The notes below the pieces were generated by a model. It was not told the DNA's origin and made no database searches. It was given only the letters and a program-made list of their open reading frames with translations. Made by a program: the position numbers and the translations under genes. From a virus: DNA of 46,154 bases. Location: the IMG/VR virus record IMGVR_UViG_3300035703_004055, positions 1-46,154 of that record; one strand, written 5' to 3'. Shown here piece after piece: positions 22,430 to 30,974 of this stretch (positions within the stretch are counted from its first letter, which is position 1; each line of letters opens with the position of its first letter).

Positions 22430-24178
22430 ATGGCAACCTATCAAATCTCCGAAATCAAAGACATCGTCTTAAAAAACCCAAACAAAAAAATTATTGAAGA
22501 AGGTAAAAAAGCTGCTGATAAGCTTCGCCTTCATGTACATGGAGTTGGTATGAAAAATGCCATCGAACGATGTGAGCATTTTGAAGATGCCGATGTGTTC
22601 AATATCAGACAAAAATATGCAGTCAGCAATAAAGACTTGTTTGCCAGACTCCTGCAAAAAGAAGAAATGGTATTCACTGCAAGGGGTGGATCCATGAACT
22701 TTAATCTACCTGAAGAAAAAGAAAAAACGATGTATTCACTACTGAATAACATTCGTTACAATATGGCATTGAGAAAGTGGGTTAAAACATTTGCATTGCA
22801 AGCATACAGATGCGATCCTGCCAGTATCATTCTTATTGAGGTTGAGCCATTGAAAGTTGATACTATGGGTCAAATGAATAACCCAAGGCCTTATCCAACC
22901 TACAAGAGCATCTACGCCATTTACGACTACTTACCAAACGGAAGAAAAATTGAGCATGTTTGCTTCAATCTAACCATTGGAGAAGCAAAAAACTTTGGGG
23001 TAACTGATACCGACTTCAATGATAAAAAGCCGGATGAAATATCTAACTATTACCGTTTTATTGACGACAGCAAAGACATCATAGTTAAAAAAACAGAAAA
23101 CAATATCATCATTGCTACTATTGGTGGTGCTAAAAACCCAATCAAAAACAAATGGGGTATCACTCCGGGTTTTGTGGTTTCAGATATTGTAAAGTATGAT
23201 CAGCCTGAAATATTTCAATCTCCATTGCAGGGTGTTGTTGAATTGGCAGATTCATTTTTGTATGATCGGTCAGTTAGAGATCTTCAAAAGAAATACCATG
23301 GGTTTGCCAAAGCGGTAGAGCCTTTATTAACCTGTAGCACTTGTGTAGGCACTGGTTATTTAGCCAGCAATGCTTGTCCGGATTGTACCCCACATGGTGC
23401 AGAAAAAGGGACCGGCTTCAAAATGAAAACTAAGGTTTCTGATGTAGCTCGATTCCCGTTAGAAATCTTTCAAGAAGGCTCGGGATTTGACTTTAAAAAA
23501 GTGTTTGGTTACGTTAGCCCAGATGTACAAGGATGGGAAAAGCAAGATAACAGCTTAGCCGATATTGAAATGCTAATCACCTCTACGTATTGGCACACTG
23601 CTACAGATATTAAAACGACTGGTCCGTCAGCAAGTTCCGGTGATGTAACTGCAACCAAAACCTATTTCGACCAAAAGCCGATTATAGCCAGGTTAAATGC
23701 AACAGCTGATTGGGCAGAGAGTACCGAAAATATGATTGCATATTTCATTGGTAAATTTTGGTTTGAATCTGCTTTCAAACAATCCTCGATTACTTATGGC
23801 CGGGATTATAACTTGAAGACAGCGGCTGAATTATTAGACGAGTATATGTCGATGCGTTCAAAGGGTGTTCCTGACTTTGTATTAGACAAAGCAATGGAAC
23901 GTTATGTTAGATCGCTATATGAAAACAGTCCATTGCAAATGGCTAAAGCTTTGAAAATGCTTGACGTTGAGCCATTCCCACATTTAAGCCTTTCACAATC
24001 AAAAGCAATCATTCCGGATGAATTAGATTATCAATGTAAGGTCTATTTCGGTGAATGGGTAAACACTATTGAGGATGCCAAATGGATCAATCCTCAATAC
24101 ACTGCACAGGTTTTAAAAGAGGAATTGAAAGCTTATGTACAAGCAAAAAACATTACACAACCAGAACCGGTAAGCTAA
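22430..24178 (+). CDS. Portal protein with a zinc-finger-like insertion
   Basis: The 582-residue protein follows the large terminase by 15 bases and has the length and position of a portal vertex protein. It shows the N-terminal wing, a long central stem region (FQSPLQGVVELADSFLYDRS) and a C-terminal helical crown. Residues 302-319 contain CSTC ... CPDC with GTG between (C302, C305, C316, C319), a DnaJ-like Cys4 site that most portals lack. Twelve copies form the DNA entry channel, so a zinc-binding insertion here may modify terminase docking. That role is inference. Confidence 0.82.
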   Translation: MATYQISEIKDIVLKNPNKKIIEEGKKAADKLRLHVHGVGMKNAIERCEHFEDADVFNIRQKYAVSNKDLFARLLQKEEMVFTARGGSMNFNLPEEKEKTMYSLLNNIRYNMALRKWVKTFALQAYRCDPASIILIEVEPLKVDTMGQMNNPRPYPTYKSIYAIYDYLPNGRKIEHVCFNLTIGEAKNFGVTDTDFNDKKPDEISNYYRFIDDSKDIIVKKTENNIIIATIGGAKNPIKNKWGITPGFVVSDIVKYDQPEIFQSPLQGVVELADSFLYDRSVRDLQKKYHGFAKAVEPLLTCSTCVGTGYLASNACPDCTPHGAEKGTGFKMKTKVSDVARFPLEIFQEGSGFDFKKVFGYVSPDVQGWEKQDNSLADIEMLITSTYWHTATDIKTTGPSASSGDVTATKTYFDQKPIIARLNATADWAESTENMIAYFIGKFWFESAFKQSSITYGRDYNLKTAAELLDEYMSMRSKGVPDFVLDKAMERYVRSLYENSPLQMAKALKMLDVEPFPHLSLSQSKAIIPDELDYQCKVYFGEWVNTIEDAKWINPQYTAQVLKEELKAYVQAKNITQPEPVS

Positions 24179-24191
24179 ACCCAACTACAAT

Positions 24192-24491
24192 ATGAAAAAG
24201 AAAATCGCAAAACAACTAGGGCAGATTGCTGAAACCTTACCTACGGTAACGATGCTCACACATGAAAAACATTTAATGAAAGGTGAGGACATGATTATTA
24301 ATGGTCAGACTGAATTAAAAGACGGCAAGCCCATTATTGCAGGCAAAGCATATATAAATCCAATGCCTGTTATTATGGAAGTAAACCATAAGCGGAGGAT
24401 GAAAAAGCTGTATAAAAAGTTTGGACCGGGAGTAATTCCAAACTACATAAAAGCAGTAGAGAATCATGTAAACGCAAAACAAGCCCAATGA
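24192..24491 (+). CDS. Virion-region protein of unknown function
   Basis: The 99-residue basic protein has KKKIAKQLGQIAETLPTVTM at the start, then a small beta part (AGKAYINPMPVIMEV) and a basic helix (HKRRMKKLYKKFGPGVIPNY). It sits between portal and scaffold, where small head-associated proteins are encoded. It starts 13 bases after the portal stop and overlaps the next gene by 4 bases. No known family is recognised. Confidence 0.65.
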   Translation: MKKKIAKQLGQIAETLPTVTMLTHEKHLMKGEDMIINGQTELKDGKPIIAGKAYINPMPVIMEVNHKRRMKKLYKKFGPGVIPNYIKAVENHVNAKQAQ

Positions 24492-24691
24492 TTTTAACCA
24501 TTGATGTTCCTTTTGATTTTGGTCAAATTGTGTATTTGTTGACTGACAAAGAGCAGCAACCAAGAATTGTAACCGGTGTAAAAGCATGTCCTTATGGTGA
24601 CTTTTTAATTGAGCTTTCTTGTGTTAATACTACCTCTTGGCATTACACCTGTGAAATTTCAGAAGAAAAGATTTTATCAATGATTACTTAG
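24488..24691 (+). CDS. Small virion-region protein of unknown function
   Basis: The 67-residue protein is beta-rich (TIDVPFDFGQIVYLLTDKE; RIVTGVKACPYGDFLIELSC), with a helical end. It starts within the stop codon of the preceding gene (ATGA-type overlap). The family is not recognised. A minor head component or head-assembly factor is plausible by position only. Confidence 0.6.
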   Translation: MILTIDVPFDFGQIVYLLTDKEQQPRIVTGVKACPYGDFLIELSCVNTTSWHYTCEISEEKILSMIT

Positions 24692-24718
24692 TTTTTTTTA
24701 ACCATTAAACCATAAACG

Positions 24719-25369
24719 ATGAATGTACTAAGAAAAGCGTCCGCAGTGAAAACATACAAGCCAATGTATGAAAGCGGCTTAACTCAAGAAGAGTTAAAAA
24801 CAGAATTGGCAAAAGATGAAAAGCTTTATACCGAACAAGAGCAAGAAGAAATCTTCTTAGCCATTACAAAGCCGGAAGGTGAATATGGCAATGGTACTAA
24901 TGCCGGTGGAGAAGGTGACCAATCATCTCCAAATACAGGCATTGATCAGAACAATGCTAATGCAGCTGGTACACAAGCTACTGCAAATCCATCTGTCGTT
25001 CAACCTACAATTGCACCTGCGATTGCTCCGGAAGTTCCTAATGCCATCGTCGTAGATCAGTCTAATCCTAATGCAGTATTAGACTTGAACCAATTTGATT
25101 ACGACAATTTGGTAGATAAAAACTTTGCAAAGTATGAAAGCTTTGTAAGCCAATTGGCACATGAAAAGCAATTCGATTTTGTTGAGATGAGGGTTAATCC
25201 TGTAATCAAAGCGAAGTGGGAAGGTTTGCCAGGTTCCCCAATGGATTTCAAAGGAATAGAGATTACAAGCAATGTTCCTGTAAAAACAACTAGGGTACCA
25301 GTGAAGCATATTTTGGACTTGAATGCTCAGGTTCGCAACACTAAAAAGTATTTCCTACTCAAAAAGTAA
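24719..25369 (+). CDS. Virion-region protein with low-complexity linker
   Basis: The 216-residue protein has a helical N-terminus (about 1-55: LTQEELKTELAKDEKLYTEQ). A low-complexity linker rich in Asn, Gly, Ala and Pro runs from about 60 to 115. The folded C-terminal part contains FDYDNLVDKNFAKYESFV and VEMRVNPVIKAKWEGLPG. This is the build of assembly or linker proteins rather than enzymes. It lies between portal and scaffold. I do not recognise a family. Confidence 0.65.
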   Translation: MNVLRKASAVKTYKPMYESGLTQEELKTELAKDEKLYTEQEQEEIFLAITKPEGEYGNGTNAGGEGDQSSPNTGIDQNNANAAGTQATANPSVVQPTIAPAIAPEVPNAIVVDQSNPNAVLDLNQFDYDNLVDKNFAKYESFVSQLAHEKQFDFVEMRVNPVIKAKWEGLPGSPMDFKGIEITSNVPVKTTRVPVKHILDLNAQVRNTKKYFLLKK

Positions 25370-25372
25370 TCC

Positions 25373-25636
25373 ATGTTTTTACCATTGCTAACTATCCCAA
25401 TCGCATTGCCGGGTGATGAATCTAAAGGCAATCCCGATAAAGCCGTTGATTGCAAAATCAATCCAGCTAATATCGACTGTTATCATACCGGCTACGATTG
25501 GGGTACTATCATCTACATGAAAAGCGGACAACCGTTTATGAGTACTTTATCAATGGAAGATCTCGAGTCTGCATTGAAAAAGTATTGGGAACAAATCGGT
25601 AAAGACATGAGAAATAAACCCAAACTATTTCAATAG
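25373..25636 (+). CDS. Small virion-region protein of unknown function
   Basis: The 87-residue protein begins with a hydrophobic stretch (FLPLLTIPIALPG) that is not a clear signal peptide, followed by CKINPANIDCYHTGYDWG with two Cys, and a helical end (EDLESALKKYWEQIGKDM). It starts 3 bases after the preceding stop. A minor capsid or head completion role is possible. It is not recognised by family. Confidence 0.6.
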   Translation: MFLPLLTIPIALPGDESKGNPDKAVDCKINPANIDCYHTGYDWGTIIYMKSGQPFMSTLSMEDLESALKKYWEQIGKDMRNKPKLFQ

Positions 25637-25688
25637 TTCGTCCCTTTTCAATTGAACTAAACAATAGTATTTCACTTAAACTACAATT

Positions 25689-26522
25689 ATGGCACTCAAA
25701 AAAGAAGCATTGCAAAAAATTGCTCAATTGCTAAAAATTAAGGAGGCTGACCTTGAAACAGCTATCAAAGACACCAATGAAGTAGACATTGCATTGGAAG
25801 AAGGATTGGTTACATTAACACCTACCGAGCTTGAGACGAGAGACAACAACATGAAAACGGCCGGCAAGAAAGAGGGAGAGAAAGAAGGTGAAGGTAAAGG
25901 CAAAGAATTAGCAGCCAAAGCGCTGAAAAAGAAGTTTGGTATCGATGGAGAGGAAAAAGACCTTGACAAAGTGGTAGAAGCAGTAACTGCTAAAGTGGCT
26001 ACCGGTGATGATGGTTTAAGGCAACAAGTTCAAGCTTTATTGAAAGACAAGGAAAGTTTACAAAATGAAGTGCTAACGGCTAAGCAAAAAGCGGATCAGG
26101 TTGTTTTTGAAAGCCAGTTGATTGGACATTTCCCTGCCGGTCGTACTGCTGATTTGAAAGATACCGAACGGTTAATCATCATGAAGAATGATTTGCAGTT
26201 TGAGACTGAAAACGGCAAAACAATTGTAAAGCGTAACGGCGAAATTGTAAAAGACCCAACTACACATGCACCATTGCCACCTGACAAGGTAGTAGCACAG
26301 TATTTTGAAGAAAGAAAATGGGTTGCTGCAGGTGGAGAAGGTGGAAGAGGTGGTGGAGATAATAATCCTCCCGGCGGTGGCGGAGGTGGCATTAAAACAA
26401 TGACACAAGCCCAACAGCAATATTTACAAGAGAATCCCGGAGGCAACTTAATGAGCCCTGAATTCACCAACTATGTAGACAAGTTGGCAAAAGACGATCC
26501 GAGCTTCGATATTTACAAGTAA
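25689..26522 (+). CDS. Capsid scaffolding protein
   Basis: The 277-residue protein is dominated by helical coiled coil: a Lys/Glu/Gly-rich segment KKEGEKEGEGKGKELAAKAL near 58-77 and a longer coil at about 95-145 (QVQALLKDKESLQNEVLTAK). A Gly-rich hinge (about 215-235) and a short C-terminal region follow. This matches Gp20-type scaffold proteins, which guide capsid assembly and are removed before packaging. It is directly upstream of the major capsid gene, the usual place. No maturation protease is recognised nearby. A terminator follows immediately. Confidence 0.78.
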   Translation: MALKKEALQKIAQLLKIKEADLETAIKDTNEVDIALEEGLVTLTPTELETRDNNMKTAGKKEGEKEGEGKGKELAAKALKKKFGIDGEEKDLDKVVEAVTAKVATGDDGLRQQVQALLKDKESLQNEVLTAKQKADQVVFESQLIGHFPAGRTADLKDTERLIIMKNDLQFETENGKTIVKRNGEIVKDPTTHAPLPPDKVVAQYFEERKWVAAGGEGGRGGGDNNPPGGGGGGIKTMTQAQQQYLQENPGGNLMSPEFTNYVDKLAKDDPSFDIYK

Positions 26523-26546
26523 AAAGGATATTTCTATTGAATAAAA

Positions 26547-26570
26547 ACCCCGAAAACATCGGGGTTTTTT
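26547..26570 (+). terminator. Intrinsic terminator after the scaffold gene
   Basis: CCCCGA (26547-26552) pairs with TCGGGG (26558-26563) around AAACA-like loop bases, then seven T (26564-26570). It ends the packaging/scaffold transcript 25 bases after the scaffold stop and precedes a fresh promoter for the capsid gene. Confidence 0.88.
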
Positions 26571-26578
26571 TATTATGA

Positions 26579-26608
26579 TTTGTTTTTTGGTAAAATAATC
26601 TATTTTTG
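26579..26608 (+). promoter_or_regulatory. Capsid-gene promoter
   Basis: TTTG (26579-26582), an 18-bp spacer and TATTTTTG (26601-26608) match the Bacteroidota consensus with the same spacing as the early promoter. The block TTTGGTAAAATAATCTATTTTTG (26586-26608) matches the small-terminase promoter at 20468-20490 in 21 of 23 bases, so both are probably controlled together. Transcription would start near 26614, giving a leader of about 160 bases. Confidence 0.72.
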
Positions 26609-26620
26609 GTCTGTCATTTC

Positions 26621-26712
26621 GCCGAGTGGTACTCGCAATGATAACTGAAGCCGGAATATTTTCAATGATCTGTGGTACAGGGAGAATCTATTCACAGTGG
26701 TACTGGGCCTTC
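26621..26712 (+). promoter_or_regulatory. Structured leader of the major capsid gene, three GGT-loop hairpins
   Basis: Three stem-loops share the core GTGGTAC: CGAGT-GGT-ACTCG (26623-26635), CTGT-GGT-ACAG (26670-26680) and CAGT-GGT-ACTG (26695-26705). The outer stem bases differ but remain complementary (GA/TC, CT/AG, CA/TG). GAAGCC (26647-26652) can pair with GGCCTTC (26706-26712, one bulge) and enclose hairpins 2 and 3 as a three-way junction. The leader lies between the promoter and the ATG at 26775. Identical loops on varied stems fit a protein-binding RNA or DNA site; the binder is unknown. Confidence 0.55.
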
Positions 26713-26774
26713 TAAGCAAACGGCATTACATGCCAATCATCACAATATTTTTTCATACACAAAATTCTACAACA

Positions 26775-27827
26775 ATGGCAAACTATGCATTGTCGGTTCT
26801 TGCTAAAGGACAGTCAGTTGTTTCAGCAAAGAATCAAGCCCCAGAGCAAAGACGTAAAGTTCCTACAGTGATGGAATTGGCTTTAAAAAACCAAGAGTTT
26901 TCCATCCCGAACGCAAACGAACTAAGGAAATCGGACCTAAGAACGGTTGAAATCAACTATCTCAAAAATGTAACAAAAGGTAGTTCTACAAACAAAGCAG
27001 CTGTTCACACCGGCACTTATGGCGATTCAGGAAAGGTTGAGCTTACCTACATTACCCATGTAGAAACAATGAGCTTACCTCGAAAGATTGCTCAGAACAA
27101 CATCTTTGATTACCAAACCCTATTCAATAACCTGTATGAGATGAAGTGGAAAAACCTTCGTCAAAGACATGATGACTCTGCTTTGGCATTTCTAATTGCC
27201 AATCGTTGTCAACTGGCAGCATCGGTTATTGAACCACAAATTGCAAGTGCTAGACCTGGCACATGGAATGAAACATTATTTGCTTTGGAAATCGAAGCCG
27301 GTAAATCTTCCCGCTTTGCACAAAAAATCAAATCATTTATGGCAGCTAGGTTGTTTAATAGCGCTGAATATGATGTGATTGCTGATTTGCAAATGGCAGA
27401 TGAATTTGAATTTCAGCGTAACCAAGGCGCAGCCAACCAAACGAATTTGTCAAACCTTTTCTCCGGTTTAAATATCGCCACTACCAGTGACGTAGTTTCT
27501 TCCGACTATGAAAATGGTGCCGTATTGATCATGCCAAAAGGTATGTTAGCCGCATTGCAATGGAATGACGAATTGAATAAAAAGGGTGTTAACTCAGGTG
27601 AAAACGAAGTAGGTATGTTAGGTATTGCTGCCGATCCATTTGGTAGTGGTGCAACTGCAGATATCTCAATGTACACCAAGAGAGCTGATACCTCTGCCAA
27701 TATTTATGGTGGTAGTCCACAGGACATCAACGATGAGTGGGAGATCTCACTTACGATGGCTTATGCGTTGCCTCCATTAGCAACTAGCGGCGAAAGTGTG
27801 GTGCATTTGGTTGGCCAGTCAAGCTAA
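26775..27827 (+). CDS. Major capsid protein
   Basis: The 350-residue protein starts at ATG 26775; an upstream in-frame ATG (26697) would lie within the structured leader and add a non-conserved hydrophobic start. Residues 20-90 contain the N-arm-like region and TAVHTGTYGDSGKVELTYITH-type strands. The central helix-rich region follows (KWKNLRQRHDDSALAFLIAN), then SGLNIATTSDVVSSDYENGA and the A-domain-like end. This is HK97-type shell organisation by size and position after a scaffold gene. Its own terminator-promoter pair and structured leader indicate high, regulated expression. Confidence 0.85.
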   Translation: MANYALSVLAKGQSVVSAKNQAPEQRRKVPTVMELALKNQEFSIPNANELRKSDLRTVEINYLKNVTKGSSTNKAAVHTGTYGDSGKVELTYITHVETMSLPRKIAQNNIFDYQTLFNNLYEMKWKNLRQRHDDSALAFLIANRCQLAASVIEPQIASARPGTWNETLFALEIEAGKSSRFAQKIKSFMAARLFNSAEYDVIADLQMADEFEFQRNQGAANQTNLSNLFSGLNIATTSDVVSSDYENGAVLIMPKGMLAALQWNDELNKKGVNSGENEVGMLGIAADPFGSGATADISMYTKRADTSANIYGGSPQDINDEWEISLTMAYALPPLATSGESVVHLVGQSS

Positions 27828-27896
27828 CTGTTGCACTTATCGTTTTTAAAACCAATATCCATTGATTTTACAACATTAACATCAATCACATTTATC

Positions 27897-28337
27897 ATGA
27901 AAAAGTATTTAGGAATCATTTGTTCAGCAATTTTTTTGCTGGCTATCCATTCAGCGCAAGCCCAAAGCGCCACTCTTATGCCACTGAAAGCAGGTGATAC
28001 ACTTGTTACGAGTTCTAGTAAAGACACCGTAAGCAAAGTGATCACTGTAACCGGTGGATATAGCGTAATGGGCATTCAGGTAAAAGCCACTAAGGTTTCT
28101 GGCACTGTTGCAGGTAAAGTGTACTTGTACAGAAGTATGGATGGTGTAAACTATACCGTTACTGACAGCTCTGCAGCGTTTGTAAATCAAACTACCAATA
28201 CTGCGGAGTTTGAAAAGACATGGCCGGGTTTTACCTATTACAAAATAGAAGCCCGAACAGCTGACGGTACAACATCCACGCAATCGGTTATTTATCGAGT
28301 CTATTACACGTTACGAAAGACTGCAATAACCCAGTAA
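27897..28337 (+). CDS. Secreted beta-rich protein encoded beside the capsid gene
   Basis: From ATG 27897 the 146-residue protein has a textbook Sec signal peptide: MKKYLGIICSAIFLLAIHSA, cleavage near AQA-QSA. The mature part is a small beta-sandwich-like domain (LMPLKAGDTLVTSSSKDT; VYLYRSMDGVNYTVTDSSA; YYKIEARTADGT) resembling discoidin or Ig-like modules. A periplasmic or surface protein between capsid and connector genes is unusual. It may decorate the host surface, exclude other phages, or be a former host gene. The longer frame from 27831 would bury the signal peptide and is rejected. Confidence 0.72.
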   Translation: MKKYLGIICSAIFLLAIHSAQAQSATLMPLKAGDTLVTSSSKDTVSKVITVTGGYSVMGIQVKATKVSGTVAGKVYLYRSMDGVNYTVTDSSAAFVNQTTNTAEFEKTWPGFTYYKIEARTADGTTSTQSVIYRVYYTLRKTAITQ

Positions 28338-28357
28338 ATAACCAACAATTCATTCCA

Positions 28358-29446
28358 ATGGCTTTAGAAACAAAATACACCAACGGGTTTGATTATACCA
28401 GAGTGTGGAACACTTTAAAAGGTCGTTTGGGTTGGCGTCAACCAACAGTTACGTCTCCAACCCTAGATAACGACAATAAAGCTTCTGCATCAGGTAGATA
28501 TTTTGATGGGTTTCATGCACTATGCAACATCGTCAATATCAAGAATACGCAAGCCGACTCAGCTATATCTGACAATAATTTCAATACGTTATTGCAACTG
28601 ATGTATCAGGATGTTGCCTTGCGTTGTCTCAATGGTGTATTTAATGTTCCTGAACTCGTGGAAGAAAAGTTATTGTTTTCTCGTTACGGGCAATCAACAG
28701 AAACCGTTACTAACACTGGCTTATTTGTTGGTTATGTTATTGAAATAGCACAAGACCAAAGCATATCATCACAGATAAACAGTGTTAGTTTATATTTTAC
28801 CGAAGCAAAGACCTTCAACCTGTATTTGTTTAAAGAAGGTGTGAAAACTCCAATCTTAACAAAGGAGGTTACTACTGTTGCCTATTCCGAAACTGTCGTT
28901 GATCTTGATGGGTGCATTCTCCAGTACATAAGTAGTCTAGGCCATGGACATAGATTTTATCTCGGTTATTTTCAAGATGATTTAGGCACCAGCAAAGCCA
29001 TATCTGTACATGCCGACTGGCATAAGACAAGATGTTTCAATGCTGTTGTTTTTGCGTCACTGAAAACAGCCGGAGAGCTAGATTTTAACCATGAGCATTA
29101 CACTTTGCAAACAAGGCCTTTGGGCATTAATATGGTAATGAGTTCTTTCCGGGATCATACACAAGCCATCATCAAAAAGCCATACTTATTTGACGAACTA
29201 ATCGGTTTACAAATGGCTGCTAATGTGATAGAAGGCATCATGCATTCTACCCGCAGCAATGGTACCGAACGTCAATTAAAAGAGGGTATTGATAAATTGA
29301 TGGTGTACATGGATCTTAAAGGAACTATCCCCATTAGCGATGCACCTAATACCACAGGTTTGGCACAACAAATACAGCAAGAATTGGAAAGACTGAAAAA
29401 CACTTTTTATCCAAAACCAAAAGCAGTTAGCCAAAGTTTATGCTAA
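28358..29446 (+). CDS. Head-tail region structural protein of unknown function
   Basis: The 362-residue protein lies two genes after the capsid protein. It starts MALETKYTNGFDYTRVWNT, a pattern I associate with Bacteroidota phage virion proteins, and continues with a beta-rich central part (VSLYFTEAKTFNLYLFKEG) and a helical C-terminus (IQQELERLKNTFYPKP). It probably belongs to the neck or head decoration. Length and position fit a connector or decoration protein. The exact role is not known. It overlaps the next gene by 7 bases. Confidence 0.65.
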   Translation: MALETKYTNGFDYTRVWNTLKGRLGWRQPTVTSPTLDNDNKASASGRYFDGFHALCNIVNIKNTQADSAISDNNFNTLLQLMYQDVALRCLNGVFNVPELVEEKLLFSRYGQSTETVTNTGLFVGYVIEIAQDQSISSQINSVSLYFTEAKTFNLYLFKEGVKTPILTKEVTTVAYSETVVDLDGCILQYISSLGHGHRFYLGYFQDDLGTSKAISVHADWHKTRCFNAVVFASLKTAGELDFNHEHYTLQTRPLGINMVMSSFRDHTQAIIKKPYLFDELIGLQMAANVIEGIMHSTRSNGTERQLKEGIDKLMVYMDLKGTIPISDAPNTTGLAQQIQQELERLKNTFYPKPKAVSQSLC

Positions 29447-30015
29447 ACACCATTAACAATCCAACAGGTATAGATAATTACATCTATAAATTACAAGAGC
29501 TTTTGTACAATAGGCTTTGTACTGCATGGAGTGTAAATGCTAATTCCTACCAGTCTTATGGTCGTTGCTATCGCAATAAAACTGCTGATGGATTCATTGC
29601 TGAAGTGTTTACCAATGGCGCAGAGTATAAAGAAGTGTATTGGGATGATACCTTAAAAGCCATTTCTTTTTTTGGCATTTCTGATCAAATTAAGTTAGGT
29701 GGAGGAACGGTATTGAATGCAGTAAATATTCATTTGGTATTCTTCGTAAATCTCACTGCAATCAAAGCTGCAATAGCCCACAGAGCAGACGAGGAAGCAA
29801 GGCTAGATGTTTTAAAAATTATAGGCAATCACAGTTTTGGTTTCATGCCAGAGAGCATAGACTTAAACATTGCCAACGTACTGAAAGAGTACCCCGGCAG
29901 CCGTAGGGATAACAGGCTTACAGTTGTAGATATGCACCCATTTCATTGCTTCCGCATCAATTTGTTGCTAAACTACAACCCAAACAAAAATTGTTCATCA
30001 TTAAAACTTAAATAA
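29440..30015 (+). CDS. Tail-completion or connector-like protein
   Basis: The 191-residue alpha/beta protein (NYIYKLQELLYNRLCTAWSV; VNIHLVFFVNLTAIKAAIAH; VDMHPFHCFRINLLLNY) sits immediately before the tail-tube-like gene. That is where head-tail joining or tail-terminator proteins are normally encoded. No family motif is recognised. It overlaps the upstream gene by 7 bases and is 2 bases before the next. Confidence 0.6.
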   Translation: MLNTINNPTGIDNYIYKLQELLYNRLCTAWSVNANSYQSYGRCYRNKTADGFIAEVFTNGAEYKEVYWDDTLKAISFFGISDQIKLGGGTVLNAVNIHLVFFVNLTAIKAAIAHRADEEARLDVLKIIGNHSFGFMPESIDLNIANVLKEYPGSRRDNRLTVVDMHPFHCFRINLLLNYNPNKNCSSLKLK

Positions 30016-30017
30016 CC

Positions 30018-30968
30018 ATGGCACTTTCATTGTGTTCCGCATCAGTAGCTAATACCGGTGAGTTGGCTTGTGATAAAAGCCGGGGCGTACTCCGTAAAAT
30101 CGCCATTTTCAACGGCGAAATTGCAGCTGCTGATTATGCAGACGAAACAACCTTTTTCAATAAACTTATTGCTAACAGTAAATTGTCGAAAGACGATAGC
30201 AATAAGTTATTTATCATCAACGAAGCACAGGATATTGCTGATGCTTCAGAAGCCAATAAAGAAGGCACCTTAAACCTTGGCTTTAAAACTACTTTGTTAG
30301 AAGGTAAGCCAGCTTACAACTTCAAAGTATTCGCCGGATCTGATTTATTAAAGCGTTTAAGAACCTTCAACAATCAAACGGTTAGAATTATTGAATTTGA
30401 TGCCAACGGCGTTATTTGGGGCCTTAAATCTGGCACTAAATTCAAAGGCTTCCAAGCTAAATTATTCTTCAGTGGTAACAAAATTGCTACCGGTCAAAAC
30501 GTAGAAGAAGGTGTGGTACAAGTTTCGGCTTCTATCTTATCTGCTTCCGAATACTTCGACAATCCTGTTTGGGCTGAAACACCGGCTGATGCTAGTTTGG
30601 AAGACATTCAAGCATTGATTGATGTAACCATGTCAGAAGACTCTCACAGCTCAAACGTTTGGCAAATTGCTATGAAGATTCCGGGTTCTAATCTGATTGA
30701 GGATTATAACATCTATGACGATTACATGGATGCAATTGATGCCTTAACCTTCACAGCTGGTACAGGTACCAATTACGGCACTTCTTTAGCTATTACCTCA
30801 GTAGCTAAAAACGCAAGTCTTAAAACCTTGGCTGTAACATTTGATTCTACTGCCTACACTGCTTTACCAGGTGGTACAAAAATCAAATTAACAGGCCCAA
30901 CACCAGCTACACTAGATGCGGCTGATGTTACAGGTATTGAGCTCTTACCTGTGATTTTGACCAAGTAA
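30018..30968 (+). CDS. Major tail tube protein, candidate
   Basis: The 316-residue protein is beta-rich, with a tube-like body (residues about 1-230: TLNLGFKTTLLEGKPAYNFK, then VVQVSASILSASEYF). A separate Thr/Ala-rich C-terminal domain (about 245-316) resembles the Ig-like add-on of many siphovirus tube proteins. It lies upstream of small connector genes and the tape measure, as expected for the most abundant tail protein. A hairpin around the start codon of the next gene (30975-31008) could lower expression after this gene. The product name rests on position and composition. Confidence 0.65.
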   Translation: MALSLCSASVANTGELACDKSRGVLRKIAIFNGEIAAADYADETTFFNKLIANSKLSKDDSNKLFIINEAQDIADASEANKEGTLNLGFKTTLLEGKPAYNFKVFAGSDLLKRLRTFNNQTVRIIEFDANGVIWGLKSGTKFKGFQAKLFFSGNKIATGQNVEEGVVQVSASILSASEYFDNPVWAETPADASLEDIQALIDVTMSEDSHSSNVWQIAMKIPGSNLIEDYNIYDDYMDAIDALTFTAGTGTNYGTSLAITSVAKNASLKTLAVTFDSTAYTALPGGTKIKLTGPTPATLDAADVTGIELLPVILTK

Positions 30969-30974
30969 TTGTAA

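Noticed and set aside
26697-26774. Upstream in-frame ATG for the capsid protein
   Set aside because: It would begin inside the third GGT-loop hairpin region and add a non-phage-like start. The ATG at 26775 begins a normal capsid N-terminus.
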